This document shows positions 7,695 through 14,341 of a stretch of DNA of 16,187 nt, piece after piece. Under the pieces are notes generated by a model. That model did no database searches. It saw nothing but the letters and a program-made list of their open reading frames with translations, and was not told the origin of the DNA. A program made the translations under genes and the position numbers. The DNA lies in NCBI GenBank assembly GCA_900549455.1, contig UROM01000032.1:1-16187 (forward strand), in the 5' to 3' direction. This DNA is from an uncultured Collinsella sp. (GTDB lineage Bacteria > Actinomycetota > Coriobacteriia > Coriobacteriales > Coriobacteriaceae). How positions within the stretch are numbered: the stretch's first letter is position 1; each line of letters starts with the position of its first letter.

Positions 7695-7717
7695 GGGAAG
7701 AGGATACAAGCTGGGCA

Positions 7718-7723
7718 TACAAT
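7718..7723 (+). promoter_or_regulatory. Candidate -10 of the amylase/glycosylase operon
   Basis: TACAAT (7718-7723) is a good -10 match 36 nt before the amylase ATG and after the preceding terminator. No clear -35 is visible. Confidence 0.35.
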
Positions 7724-7759
7724 GGGTGGCGTTGCGTGAAGGATTTCTGGGAGGCTGTT

Positions 7760-9136
7760 ATGTGGGCATACGAGACGACGTTCTATCAGATCTATCCGCT
7801 GGGCTTTTGCGGAGCTCCGCACGAGAATGCCGCGCCCGTTGCCGAGGACGAGCTCGCCCAGGTTGCCAACGCCGCGCCCAATCCCGACGCTCCCATCATG
7901 AAGATCGCCCAATGGGCCGACTACCTGCAGGAACTCGGCGTTGGCGCCGTGCTCATCAACCCGCCGCTCGAGTCCGATAGCCACGGCTACGACACGCGCA
8001 GCCTGCGCCATATTGACCGCCGCCTGGGTAGGGATGCCGACTTTGCCGCCGTGTGTGAGACGCTGCATGCCCACGGCATCCGTGTGGTGCTCGATGCCGT
8101 CTTCAACCACGTCGGTCGCGGCTTTTGGGCCTTCCGTGATGTGCAGGAGCGCAAGTGGGATTCGCCGTACAAGGACTGGTTCCACATCAGCTTCGACGGT
8201 GACTCGTGCTACGGCGACGGCTTTTGGTACGAGGGCTGGGAGGGCCATTTTGAGCTTGTGAAGCTCAACCTGCAAAACCCCGCTGTGGTTGATTACCTGC
8301 TTGAGTCCGTGCGTCACTGGGCCGAGGTCTTTGGCATCGACGGCCTGCGCCTGGACGTCGCCTATATGCTCGACCGCGACTTCATGCGCTGCCTGCACGC
8401 CTTTACCCGTGAGCTCAAGTCCGACTTTGTGCTGATTGGTGAGACGCTCCACGGCGACTACAACCAGATCGTCAACGACGAGATGCTCGACTCCTGCACC
8501 AACTACGAGTGCTACAAGGGCCTGTACTCCAGCTTTAACTCGGTCAACATGTTCGAGATCGCCCACTCGTTGCACCGTCAGTTTGGCGGCGACCCGTGGT
8601 GCATCTACCGCGGCAAACACCTGCTGTCTTTTGTCGACAACCACGATGTGCCGCGCCTGGCGAGCATCCTGACGGACAAGTCCTGCCTGCGCCCCGCCTA
8701 TGGCATGCTGTTTGGCATGCCGGGCATTCCGTGCGTCTACTATGGCAGCGAGTGGGGGATTCCTGGCGAAAAGGGCGGCCCCGATGGCGACTGGGCGCTG
8801 CGACCTGCGCTCGATGAGCCTGCGCCCAACGAGCTGACGGCCTTCATCAAGCAGCTCACGCACCTGCGCTCGACAGACAGTGCGGCGGCCCGCGCCCTCA
8901 ACTACGGTGCCTATCGCAACGTGGTGATCCAGAACAAGCAGCTGCTGTTCGAGCGCGCCTGTGACGGCGCGACGGTGCTCGTGGCGGTGAACGCCGTGGG
9001 CGAGCCTTACACCTTTGGCGCCGGCGAGCTCAACGGCTCCTTTGTCGATCTGCTTGCCGACGACGCGCTCGCGGTCGAGCTGACGGGCACCCTCGAGCTT
9101 GCGCCCTACGAGGTGCGCTATCTGTTGAGGGCCTAG
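7760..9136 (+). CDS. GH13 alpha-amylase family glycoside hydrolase
   Basis: A 458-aa cytoplasmic enzyme (no signal peptide; it starts MWAYETTFYQIYPLGFCG). All four GH13 signature regions are present: I LDAVFNHVG (111-119), II GLRLDVAYMLD with nucleophile Asp199 (195-205), III LIGETLH with acid/base Glu228 (225-231), and IV FVDNHD with Asp296 (291-296). A small C-terminal beta domain (about 375-458) ends the protein. The length suits an intracellular maltodextrin-active enzyme lacking the N-terminal domain of neopullulanases; the exact specificity cannot be read. The ATG at 7760 has GGGAGG at 5-nt spacing. The frame is open 40 codons upstream but without an RBS, and it would run into the inverted repeat. 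The stop lies 3 nt before the next ATG, which implies co-translation. Confidence 0.93.
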   Translation: MWAYETTFYQIYPLGFCGAPHENAAPVAEDELAQVANAAPNPDAPIMKIAQWADYLQELGVGAVLINPPLESDSHGYDTRSLRHIDRRLGRDADFAAVCETLHAHGIRVVLDAVFNHVGRGFWAFRDVQERKWDSPYKDWFHISFDGDSCYGDGFWYEGWEGHFELVKLNLQNPAVVDYLLESVRHWAEVFGIDGLRLDVAYMLDRDFMRCLHAFTRELKSDFVLIGETLHGDYNQIVNDEMLDSCTNYECYKGLYSSFNSVNMFEIAHSLHRQFGGDPWCIYRGKHLLSFVDNHDVPRLASILTDKSCLRPAYGMLFGMPGIPCVYYGSEWGIPGEKGGPDGDWALRPALDEPAPNELTAFIKQLTHLRSTDSAAARALNYGAYRNVVIQNKQLLFERACDGATVLVAVNAVGEPYTFGAGELNGSFVDLLADDALAVELTGTLELAPYEVRYLLRA

Positions 9137-9139
9137 ATC

Positions 9140-9703
9140 ATGGCGGCGTCCGACGAGGGCTATCAACATATTGAGCATGGGTTTGAGCCCGTGTTCGACC
9201 AGCACTCGCGCGTTTTGGTGCTCGGGTCGTTTCCCTCGGTGCTTTCGCGCGCCAATGCCTTCTACTATGGCAATCCGCAGAATCGCTTTTGGCGCGTGAT
9301 GGCCGCGTGCCTCGGTGTGCCTGTGCCGCCCAACGCGGGCGATCCTTTGGCAAGCGGTGAGCACGCGGCGCTCGATGCCTCCATTGCCGTCAAGCGATCT
9401 ATGCTGCTTTACGGCGGCGTAGCCCTATGGGATGTGATTGAGAGCTGCGACATTAAGGGCTCGAGTGACGCGAGCATTCGCAACGTTGTGCCGGCACATA
9501 TCGAGTGCATTACCGGCGCAGCCCCCATTGAGCAGGTGATATGCAACGGTGGCACAGCTGGTCGGCTCTACAGGCGCTATCTACAAGAACGCACCGGGCT
9601 GCCCGCCATCGTCCTGCCGTCGACAAGTCCCGCCAATGCGGCATGGCGCCTGGAACGCCTTGTCGAGCGCTGGCGCGATGCCGTTGATTGGGGCGCTCTG
9701 TAA
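9140..9703 (+). CDS. DNA-deoxyinosine (hypoxanthine) glycosylase, UDG superfamily
   Basis: A 187-aa protein of the uracil-DNA glycosylase superfamily, family 6 type (hypoxanthine-DNA glycosylase), which removes deaminated adenine from DNA to start base-excision repair. It shows VLVLGSFPSVLSR (25-37), YYGNPQNRFWRVM (42-54), LYGGVALWDVIESCDIKGSS (90-109), CNGGTA (135-140) and LPSTSPANA (159-167), the GSFPS and PSTSPA motifs being typical. The ATG at 9140 comes 3 nt after the amylase stop. The SD-like GAGGG (9127-9131) lies inside the amylase's last codons, so translation is probably coupled. Pairing repair with an amylase has no obvious functional logic. The gene ends 1 nt before a convergent gene. 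Confidence 0.9.
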   Translation: MAASDEGYQHIEHGFEPVFDQHSRVLVLGSFPSVLSRANAFYYGNPQNRFWRVMAACLGVPVPPNAGDPLASGEHAALDASIAVKRSMLLYGGVALWDVIESCDIKGSSDASIRNVVPAHIECITGAAPIEQVICNGGTAGRLYRRYLQERTGLPAIVLPSTSPANAAWRLERLVERWRDAVDWGAL

Positions 9704-9704
9704 T

Positions 9705-10364
9705 TTAGATATCTGATTGGGCGCGGGTGCCGAGGCGTTTGATGATGACGCGCCAGATTGGTGCGGGCACGGCGGGCCTGGCACGCACCATGCCGTCGGC
9801 ATCGACACTACCGGCATTGCCACCGCCAAGCAGCTGCGCATGCTCGATGGAGCAGCCCATGCGCACAGCGCCTACAAGCTTATCCATCGCTTCCGAAAAT
9901 GGTCGGCGCAAGACGCCCATGCGTGGGGAATGGTGAAGCGCTGCGATGCCGCTGCCGGCACAGATGACAACGCCGTCGCACCATGGCAGGTCACGTAGAA
10001 TGCATGCCCGGTGCAAGCGGTCGAGGACTTCGTCCGCCTGCTTGTTGTTTTTTGACAGGGCCTGGACGACGACATAGATGCGTGTCTCTGTATTCCCAAG
10101 GCGATCGAGTATCTGCTCGACAGCAATCATAGCCTCATCATCAAATGCATCGTCAACAGCGAGCACCATGCCATCGACTGCATCGGCATCATTTGCCTTC
10201 AAGTTGACTGGGCGGGGGAGTACGGTGCCAGAAAGCTGGGCATAGGCGGCGATGGCATCCTGGAGGTCCCAGAGCAAAAACTCAAGATCGGCGCTCTCGG
10301 GAATACTGACAAACGCGATGTTATACAGCGTTTTTGGTATATCGCCGCGTGCGGTCGTCTCCAT
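9705..10364 (-). CDS. Protein of unknown function, 219 aa (possible flavodoxin/oxidoreductase-like fold)
   Basis: I do not recognise this family with confidence. The ATG at 10364 has a near-ideal AAAGGAGG (10376-10369) 4 nt upstream, and codon use matches real genes, so it is very probably expressed. The sequence reads as an alternating alpha/beta protein: NIAFVSIPES (15-24), VDGMVLAVDDAF (63-74), RIYVVVQALSKNNKQ (95-109), CDGVVICAGSGIAALHHSPR (129-148), then a Gly-rich QLLGGGNAG (177-185). The layout of hydrophobic strands and GSG/GGG loops loosely recalls small NAD(P)H or flavodoxin-like proteins, but no signature motif is conserved. There are no membrane segments and no signal peptide. It ends 1 nt from the convergent glycosylase gene and is divergent from the aminotransferase. 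Confidence 0.8.
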   Translation of the reverse strand: METTARGDIPKTLYNIAFVSIPESADLEFLLWDLQDAIAAYAQLSGTVLPRPVNLKANDADAVDGMVLAVDDAFDDEAMIAVEQILDRLGNTETRIYVVVQALSKNNKQADEVLDRLHRACILRDLPWCDGVVICAGSGIAALHHSPRMGVLRRPFSEAMDKLVGAVRMGCSIEHAQLLGGGNAGSVDADGMVRARPAVPAPIWRVIIKRLGTRAQSDI

Positions 10365-10457
10365 GCCGCCTCCTTTCCGGTTGGTTTCCGTTTAGGTTAC
10401 ACCGTCTGGCGGCGTCTCGCCGCGCTATCCTAGTACAACCCTTACGAAAGGAATGCC
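10365..10457. promoter_or_regulatory. Divergent promoter region between the unknown gene and the aminotransferase
   Basis: This 93-bp gap carries both RBSs (AAAGGAGG on minus at 10369-10376, AAAGGA on plus at 10447-10452) and a 6-bp hairpin (10409-10414 with 10418-10423, loop TCT). A plus-strand TATCCT (10426-10431) could be a -10; no clear -35 is visible for either direction. Confidence 0.35.
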
Positions 10458-11594
10458 ATGCGTCTGCCCATGAATACCTCGCTTGCCACGCTCAAGCCCT
10501 CCGGCATCCGTCGGATCAATGCGCTCGCCGCCCAGCATCCGGGGTGCATCGCGCTTGCGCTTGGCGAGCCTGATTTTCCCACGCCCGATGTGATTAGCGC
10601 CGAGGTGACCGCCGCGCTGGGCCGCGGCGACACGCACTATCCGCCCAACAACGGTCGCCCCGCCCTGCGCGAGGCGCTGTCTGCCTACATGGGGGACGCG
10701 GGCCTTACGTTTTCGGCCGACGAGGTCATCCTGACCGACGGAGCGACCGAGGCCCTGTCGGCAACATTTATGGCTATGCTCAACCCCGGCGACGAGGTCA
10801 TTATCCCAACGCCGGCCTTTGGCCTGTACGAGAGCATCGTCGTGGCCAATCATGCCAAAGCGGTCTTTTTGGATACAGAGCCTGCACGATTCCAGATTGA
10901 CGAAGACGCACTTCGTGATTGCGTGACACCGGCGACTAAGGCCATCGTCATCTGCTCGCCCAACAATCCCACGGGTTGCATCCTCGACGCGGCGTCGCTC
11001 GACGCCGTGGCGCGCGTGGCAGACCAGACGGGCATCTACGTAATCTGCGACGACGTATATAACCGCCTGGTCTACGTGGACGGCTACGAGCGATTTGCCC
11101 AGCGTCACCCGGAGCTTCGCGATCAGACGGTAGTTATCGAGAGCTTCTCCAAGCCCTGGGCCATGACCGGCTGGCGCTTAGGTTGGCTCGCAGCCGCAGC
11201 CCCCGTCATCGCCGAGATCGCAAAAGCTCACCAATACCTAGTATCGAGCGCCGTCTCCTTCGAGATGGACGCCGCAGCCCGAGCCCTGACCGTCGACCCA
11301 GCCCCCATGCTCAAAGTCTACCGAGCCCGCCGCGAACGCGTGCTCGCAGCCTTAAGCGCCATGGGCCTCGACGTAGTGGAGCCGGCGGGCGCCTTCTACG
11401 CTTTCCCGAGCATCAAAAAGTTCGGCCTAACCAGCGAAGACTTCTGCATCAAAGTCATCAAAGAAGCCAATGTAGCCCTAGTTCCCGGAGACTGCTTCGG
11501 AACCGAAGGCCACATCCGCTTAAGCTACTGCGTTTCCGACCAAGATCTGGACGAAGGCCTAAATCGCCTGTCCACCTTCATTTCGACCTTATAG
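10458..11594 (+). CDS. PLP-dependent class I/II aminotransferase
   Basis: A 378-aa fold-type I aminotransferase of the AspC/PatA-like group, which transfers amino groups between an amino acid and a 2-oxoacid in the cytoplasm. Landmarks are LALGEPDFPTP (33-43), THYPPNNGRPALREAL (59-74), SPNNPTG with Asn170, DDVY with Asp198 and Tyr201, the PLP lysine in SFSKPWAMTGWRLGW (Lys232), and the C-terminal carboxylate-binding arginine in HIRLSY (Arg354). Substrate cannot be assigned. ATG 10458 has AAAGGA at 5-nt spacing; an ATG at 10453 is out of place relative to the RBS. Oddity: from about 11185 the codon use switches to many A-ending codons (GCA, AAA, CTA, GTA, CGA, GAA, TTA), nearly absent from the first third. 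Protein motifs stay intact across the switch. Confidence 0.93.
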   Translation: MRLPMNTSLATLKPSGIRRINALAAQHPGCIALALGEPDFPTPDVISAEVTAALGRGDTHYPPNNGRPALREALSAYMGDAGLTFSADEVILTDGATEALSATFMAMLNPGDEVIIPTPAFGLYESIVVANHAKAVFLDTEPARFQIDEDALRDCVTPATKAIVICSPNNPTGCILDAASLDAVARVADQTGIYVICDDVYNRLVYVDGYERFAQRHPELRDQTVVIESFSKPWAMTGWRLGWLAAAAPVIAEIAKAHQYLVSSAVSFEMDAAARALTVDPAPMLKVYRARRERVLAALSAMGLDVVEPAGAFYAFPSIKKFGLTSEDFCIKVIKEANVALVPGDCFGTEGHIRLSYCVSDQDLDEGLNRLSTFISTL

Positions 11595-11630
11595 CCCAGC
11601 GGGACGCAACACATCAGCCCACCGACATAA

Positions 11631-11882
11631 GGATTATGCGTGGGGCGCGCCGGCCAACGGACACGAGGATTCACAGTAAAGTTACCGTAGCTCCGGCCGG
11701 GAGGGGCAGGGCGAGTTTTCCGTAGATTCCGCACGAGCCGAAGGCCACTTAATGTGGCCTTCGTGCGAGCCCAGGACTTGACCGAGCGGAAAACTCGCCC
11801 TGCCCCTCCCGGCCGGAGCGTATGCAGGGTTTGTGTGCGAATCCTCGTGCCCGTTGACCGACGCCGGGGTCCCCGCCATAAT
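11631..11882. repeat. Long composite imperfect palindrome upstream of rplJ
   Basis: Two inverted arms of roughly 115-125 bp meet at TTAAT (11749-11753). From the centre outward the matching blocks are: 9 bp (11740-11748 with 11754-11762); GCAC/GTGC after a short bulge; a perfect 33 bp (11690-11722 with 11787-11819); 11 bp (11662-11672 with 11839-11849); a 9-of-11 block (CGGCCAACGGA, 11651-11661, against TTGACC-containing 11850-11860); and ATTATG (11633-11638) against CATAAT (11877-11882). The spacers between blocks have diverged but keep similar length. It reads as an inverted duplication of a promoter-proximal segment or a two-copy dispersed repeat. No protein-coding reading is supported. 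Confidence 0.9.
11854..11882 (+). promoter_or_regulatory. Predicted promoter of the rplJ-rplL operon
   Basis: TTGACC (11854-11859), a 17-bp spacer and CATAAT (11877-11882) give five-of-six matches in each hexamer. Expected start is near 11889, directly before the L10-type leader. The -35 forms part of the outermost block of the long palindrome. Confidence 0.7.
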
Positions 11883-11888
11883 ACTTTC

Positions 11889-11990
11889 GGTTCACGCACG
11901 AATCCGCTGCCAGAGACAGCCGGTGCAAACGGGCATCGCCCGCGAGCTTAATGGGATATCCCGCCAGCCGAGGTGGTCGAGTAGATATGT
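11889..11990 (+). ncRNA. Ribosomal protein L10 leader (autoregulatory 5' UTR)
   Basis: Placed directly between the predicted promoter and rplJ. It has the landmarks of the L10 leader family: a GCTG(N7)CAGC hairpin (11906-11920) with CAGAGACAGCCGGTG, a GGGCatcGCCC hairpin (11931-11941), the GGGATATCCC palindrome (11953-11962) and the 3' segment CCGCCAGCCGAGGTGGT (11961-11977), which resembles the conserved end of such leaders. In known cases the L10-(L12)4 complex binds this RNA to repress its own operon. Assigned by eye, not by covariance search. Confidence 0.72.
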
Positions 11991-11996
11991 CTTCTC

Positions 11997-12033
11997 GCCC
12001 CCGTCGCTCATGCAGCGCGGGGGCTTTCTTTTT
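11997..12033 (+). terminator. Attenuator-like terminator between the L10 leader and rplJ
   Basis: The outer stem GCCCCCG/CGGGGGC (11997-12003 with 12018-12024) has an inner 4-bp stem, followed by TTTCTTTTT (12025-12033). It lies downstream of the leader and 65 nt before the rplJ start, so it could terminate rplJL transcription conditionally. The 9-mer GCCCCCGTC recurs at 12040-12048 and could compete for the same 3' arm. Confidence 0.8.
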
Positions 12034-12098
12034 GGACATGCCCCCGTCACGTCCTTGTGGCGGACCGTGCCCGGAAAGAATTCGAGGAGGTGTAATTC

Positions 12099-12620
12099 AT
12101 GCCCCAGCAGTACAAAATCGACAAGGTTGCAGAGATCGAGTCCCGTATCGCCGAGAACGCCGGTCTGTTCGTCGTCAACTACAACGGTCTGACGGTTAAG
12201 CAGGCTCAGGAGCTGCGTCATCAGCTTCGCGAGTGCGGCGCCGAGATGAAGGTCTACAAGAACAACCTGGTCAAGATCGCTCTCAAGAACCAGGAGCAGC
12301 CCGAGCTCGACGAGATCCTCGCCGGCCCCGTCGCTTATGTGTTCTACGAGTCCGAGCCGGTCGAGGCCGCTAAGGCCCTTAAGGACTTCTCTGCTAAGTC
12401 CAAGGGCGTCCTTGAGATCAAGGGCGGTATCTCCGACGGCAAGGCCGTTTCCGCTGATGATGTTAAGGCTATCGCCGAGCTGCCCACCAAGGATCAGCTT
12501 CTCGGCCAGATCGCTGGTCTCATCTCCGGTTTCGCTCGCGACATCGCTGTCTGCGTCAACGGCGTTTCCTCTGGTCTCGCTCGTTCGATCCAGCAGGTCT
12601 CCGAGCAGAAGGCAGCCTAG
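12099..12620 (+). CDS. rplJ: 50S ribosomal protein L10
   Basis: A 173-aa stalk-base protein that binds 23S rRNA and anchors L7/L12 dimers through its C-terminal helix. The family is clear from the N-terminal KIDKVAEIESRIAEN and GLFVVNYNGLTVKQAQELR stretches, the KVYKNNLVKIAL segment (51-62), and the late ELPTKDQLLGQIAGLISG. The ATG at 12099 has AGGAGG at 8-nt spacing. The length is normal. It is first in the rplJ-rplL operon and preceded by its own leader and attenuator-like terminator, which suggests autoregulation. Codon use is of the highly expressed type (mostly C- or T-ending). The usual upstream rplK-rplA genes are absent; an aminotransferase takes their place. Confidence 0.97.
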   Translation: MPQQYKIDKVAEIESRIAENAGLFVVNYNGLTVKQAQELRHQLRECGAEMKVYKNNLVKIALKNQEQPELDEILAGPVAYVFYESEPVEAAKALKDFSAKSKGVLEIKGGISDGKAVSADDVKAIAELPTKDQLLGQIAGLISGFARDIAVCVNGVSSGLARSIQQVSEQKAA

Positions 12621-12687
12621 TCGCTGTTTTCACCCGCGGCTGCAACGCCGCACCCCTGGCGCATTCGCGCCGTGTTTTAACTGATCT

Positions 12688-12703
12688 CCGTGCACAGACA
12701 CGG
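12688..12703 (+). other. Small hairpin ahead of the rplL RBS
   Basis: CCGTG (12688-12692) pairs with CACGG (12699-12703), ending 6 nt before the AAAGGA of rplL. It may tune rplL translation, which must run several-fold above rplJ. Weak evidence. Confidence 0.3.
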
Positions 12704-12722
12704 AAACCGAAAGGACTTAGAA

Positions 12723-13100
12723 ATGGCTAAGCTTACCACCGATGAGATCATCGATGCTCTTAAGGAAATGACCCTTCTCGAGGCTTCCGAGCTCGTTAAG
12801 GCTATCGAGGACACCTTCGGCGTTTCCGCCGCTGCTCCTGCCGCCGTTGTCGCCGCTCCCGCTGCTGGCGCTGCTGAGGCCGAGGAGAAGACCGAGTTTG
12901 ACGTCGTGCTCGAGGGCTTCGGCGACAACAAGATCCAGGTCATCAAGGCCGTCCGTGAGCTCACCAACCTTGGCCTGAAGGAGGCCAAGGAGGTCGTCGA
13001 GGGCGCTCCCAAGGCTGTTCTCGAGGGTGCCAAGAAGGAGGACGCCGAGGCTGCCAAGGAGAAGCTCGAGGCTGCTGGCGCTGCTGTCACCCTCAAGTAA
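12723..13100 (+). CDS. rplL: 50S ribosomal protein L7/L12
   Basis: A 125-aa acidic stalk protein that recruits translation GTPases. The N-terminal dimerisation domain (1-34, MAKLTTDEIIDALKEMTLLE), the Ala/Pro/Val-rich hinge (35-55) and the C-terminal domain (56-125, with VIKAVRELTNLGLKEAKEVV) are all present and of normal length. The ATG at 12723 has AAAGGA at 7-nt spacing. A GTG 11 codons earlier gives an N-terminus unlike the family and is rejected. It follows rplJ by 102 bp with no terminator between them, so the two are co-transcribed. It ends in a strong intrinsic terminator before galU. Confidence 0.98.
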   Translation: MAKLTTDEIIDALKEMTLLEASELVKAIEDTFGVSAAAPAAVVAAPAAGAAEAEEKTEFDVVLEGFGDNKIQVIKAVRELTNLGLKEAKEVVEGAPKAVLEGAKKEDAEAAKEKLEAAGAAVTLK

Positions 13101-13127
13101 TCAGGCTTTCTCGCCAGATTTCTTTGC

Positions 13128-13161
13128 AGACGGGGTTCGCATTGCGAGCCCCGTCTTTTTT
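13128..13161 (+). terminator. Intrinsic terminator of rplJ-rplL
   Basis: A 13-bp stem (13128-13140 with 13144-13156, one G-T pair), a 3-nt loop and TTTTTT (13156-13161), 28 nt after the rplL stop. Confidence 0.93.
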
Positions 13162-13303
13162 GTTATGACCACTCTATTTTGCTGGCTCGGCATGCAAATT
13201 GCTGTCGTTTGCGGTGCTTTGGGGTCGCTACCGTTGGGCGATAAAATTGCACCATTCAAGCAATAATTTGCGTTGACCTGCTGAAGAATGGCGCTTGCCT
13301 GCA
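13162..13303. other. AT-richer intergenic stretch with no gene
   Basis: Between the rplL terminator and the galU promoter I see no supported gene. It holds the short dyads GCAAATTGC (near 13195) and GCAATAATTTGC (near 13260), and a TTGACC (13273-13278) without a good -10 partner. Confidence 0.5.
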
Positions 13304-13332
13304 TTAACGTTAATTAACAGCGGTAAGATAAT
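13304..13332 (+). promoter_or_regulatory. Predicted galU promoter with overlapping palindromes
   Basis: TTAACG (13304-13309), a 17-bp spacer and GATAAT (13327-13332). The -35 lies inside ATTAACGTTAAT (13303-13314, a perfect 12-bp palindrome), which overlaps a second palindrome GTTAATTAAC (13309-13318). This makes a plausible repressor site. Confidence 0.5.
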
Positions 13333-13412
13333 CCGGTATCGCAATTTGGTCTGCGGCCGGTGAGCCGCATGCACGGGCGCTATTTGCGCCTGCGAAAGGA
13401 TCCCTGAATACT

Positions 13413-14321
13413 ATGAAGGCAATCATCCCCGCCGCCGGTCTTGGCACGCGTTTTCTGCCTGGCACCAAGTGCACGCCCAAAGAGATGCTGCCGGTGCTCG
13501 ACAAGCCGGTCATCCAGTACGTCGTTGAGGAGGCACTCGACCCCGAGGAGGTCGACGATGCCATTATCGTCACCTCTCCCGGCAAGCCTGAGCTGCTGAG
13601 CTATTTCCAGCCCGATCGCTCGCTCGAGAACCTGCTTCGCGAGCGCGGCAAGGATGCTTATGCCGACGCCGTCGCCCATGCGGGTGGTATGCCGGTCGAC
13701 TTCCGTTATCAGTACGAGCCCAAGGGCCTTGGCCACGCCATTCGCTCTGCCGCCGACGCTGTGGCAGGGGAGAACTTCCTGGTTCTTCTGGGCGATTACG
13801 TTGTGCCCAACCGTGACATCTGCGACAAGATGCTTGCCGTCTCTAAGGAGCATGGTGGCGCTTCTGTTATCGCCGTTGCCGCGTGCGCTCCCGAGGAGGT
13901 CAGCCGCTACGGCGTTATCGCCGGCGATCGCGTGGGCTCTCTCGAGGGCTTCGAGAATGCTGCCGACGACGAGCCCGGTGCCGTTTGGCGCATCGGCGGT
14001 CTGGTTGAGAAGCCCGCTCCCGAGGCGGCTCCGTCCAACCTGTACATCGTCGGTCGCTACCTGCTGAGCCCGCTGGTCATGGACCTGCTGGCCGACCAGC
14101 AGGCCGGTAAGGGCGGCGAGATCCAGCTGACCGACGCTATGGCCCGTTCGCTCGATCGCGAGGCCATGTACGCTGTCGTCATCGACCCGCTGTCGGGCTA
14201 CGACACCGGTACCCCGTCTGGCTGGATGGCCACCAACGCTCTTATGGCTGCAAGCGATCCTCGCTTTGCAAGCGCCTTCTGGGACGCCATCGACGAGCGC
14301 GGCGGCTTGATGCGCAAGTAA
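13413..14321 (+). CDS. galU: UTP-glucose-1-phosphate uridylyltransferase
   Basis: A 302-aa cytoplasmic enzyme making UDP-glucose from UTP and glucose-1-phosphate for cell-surface polysaccharide, glycolipid and galactose (Leloir) metabolism. It shows the nucleotidyltransferase signature PAAGLGTRFLPGTKCTPKEM (6-25), GLGHAI (105-110), the metal-binding Asp128 in LLGDYVVP, and the sugar-phosphate lysine in GGLVEKP (Lys200). Length matches bacterial GalU. The ATG at 13413 has GAAAGGA at a longish 12-nt spacing. The gene has its own promoter and terminator, so it is a separate unit although it lies between rplL and rpoB, where many bacteria have no gene. Confidence 0.97.
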   Translation: MKAIIPAAGLGTRFLPGTKCTPKEMLPVLDKPVIQYVVEEALDPEEVDDAIIVTSPGKPELLSYFQPDRSLENLLRERGKDAYADAVAHAGGMPVDFRYQYEPKGLGHAIRSAADAVAGENFLVLLGDYVVPNRDICDKMLAVSKEHGGASVIAVAACAPEEVSRYGVIAGDRVGSLEGFENAADDEPGAVWRIGGLVEKPAPEAAPSNLYIVGRYLLSPLVMDLLADQQAGKGGEIQLTDAMARSLDREAMYAVVIDPLSGYDTGTPSGWMATNALMAASDPRFASAFWDAIDERGGLMRK

Positions 14322-14341
14322 GCCTTCGGGCATCGACATTT

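Noticed and set aside
7619..9364. 581-codon minus-strand open frame opposite the amylase and glycosylase genes
   Set aside because: The plus strand carries two unmistakable enzyme genes with catalytic motifs and RBSs; the antisense frame crosses the terminator repeat and has no recognisable domain.
9717..9998. Short plus-strand frames inside the minus-strand gene of unknown function
   Set aside because: The minus-strand frame has a near-perfect RBS, full length and normal codon use; the plus frames have neither.
11525..12221. Several short open frames on both strands in the rplJ upstream region
   Set aside because: They arise from the palindrome (near-identical peptides read from both arms) and from the leader RNA; none has an RBS or domain.
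13101..13304. 67-codon minus-strand open frame downstream of rplL
   Set aside because: It runs through the rplL terminator hairpin, has no convincing RBS and no recognisable sequence; better explained as intergenic DNA.
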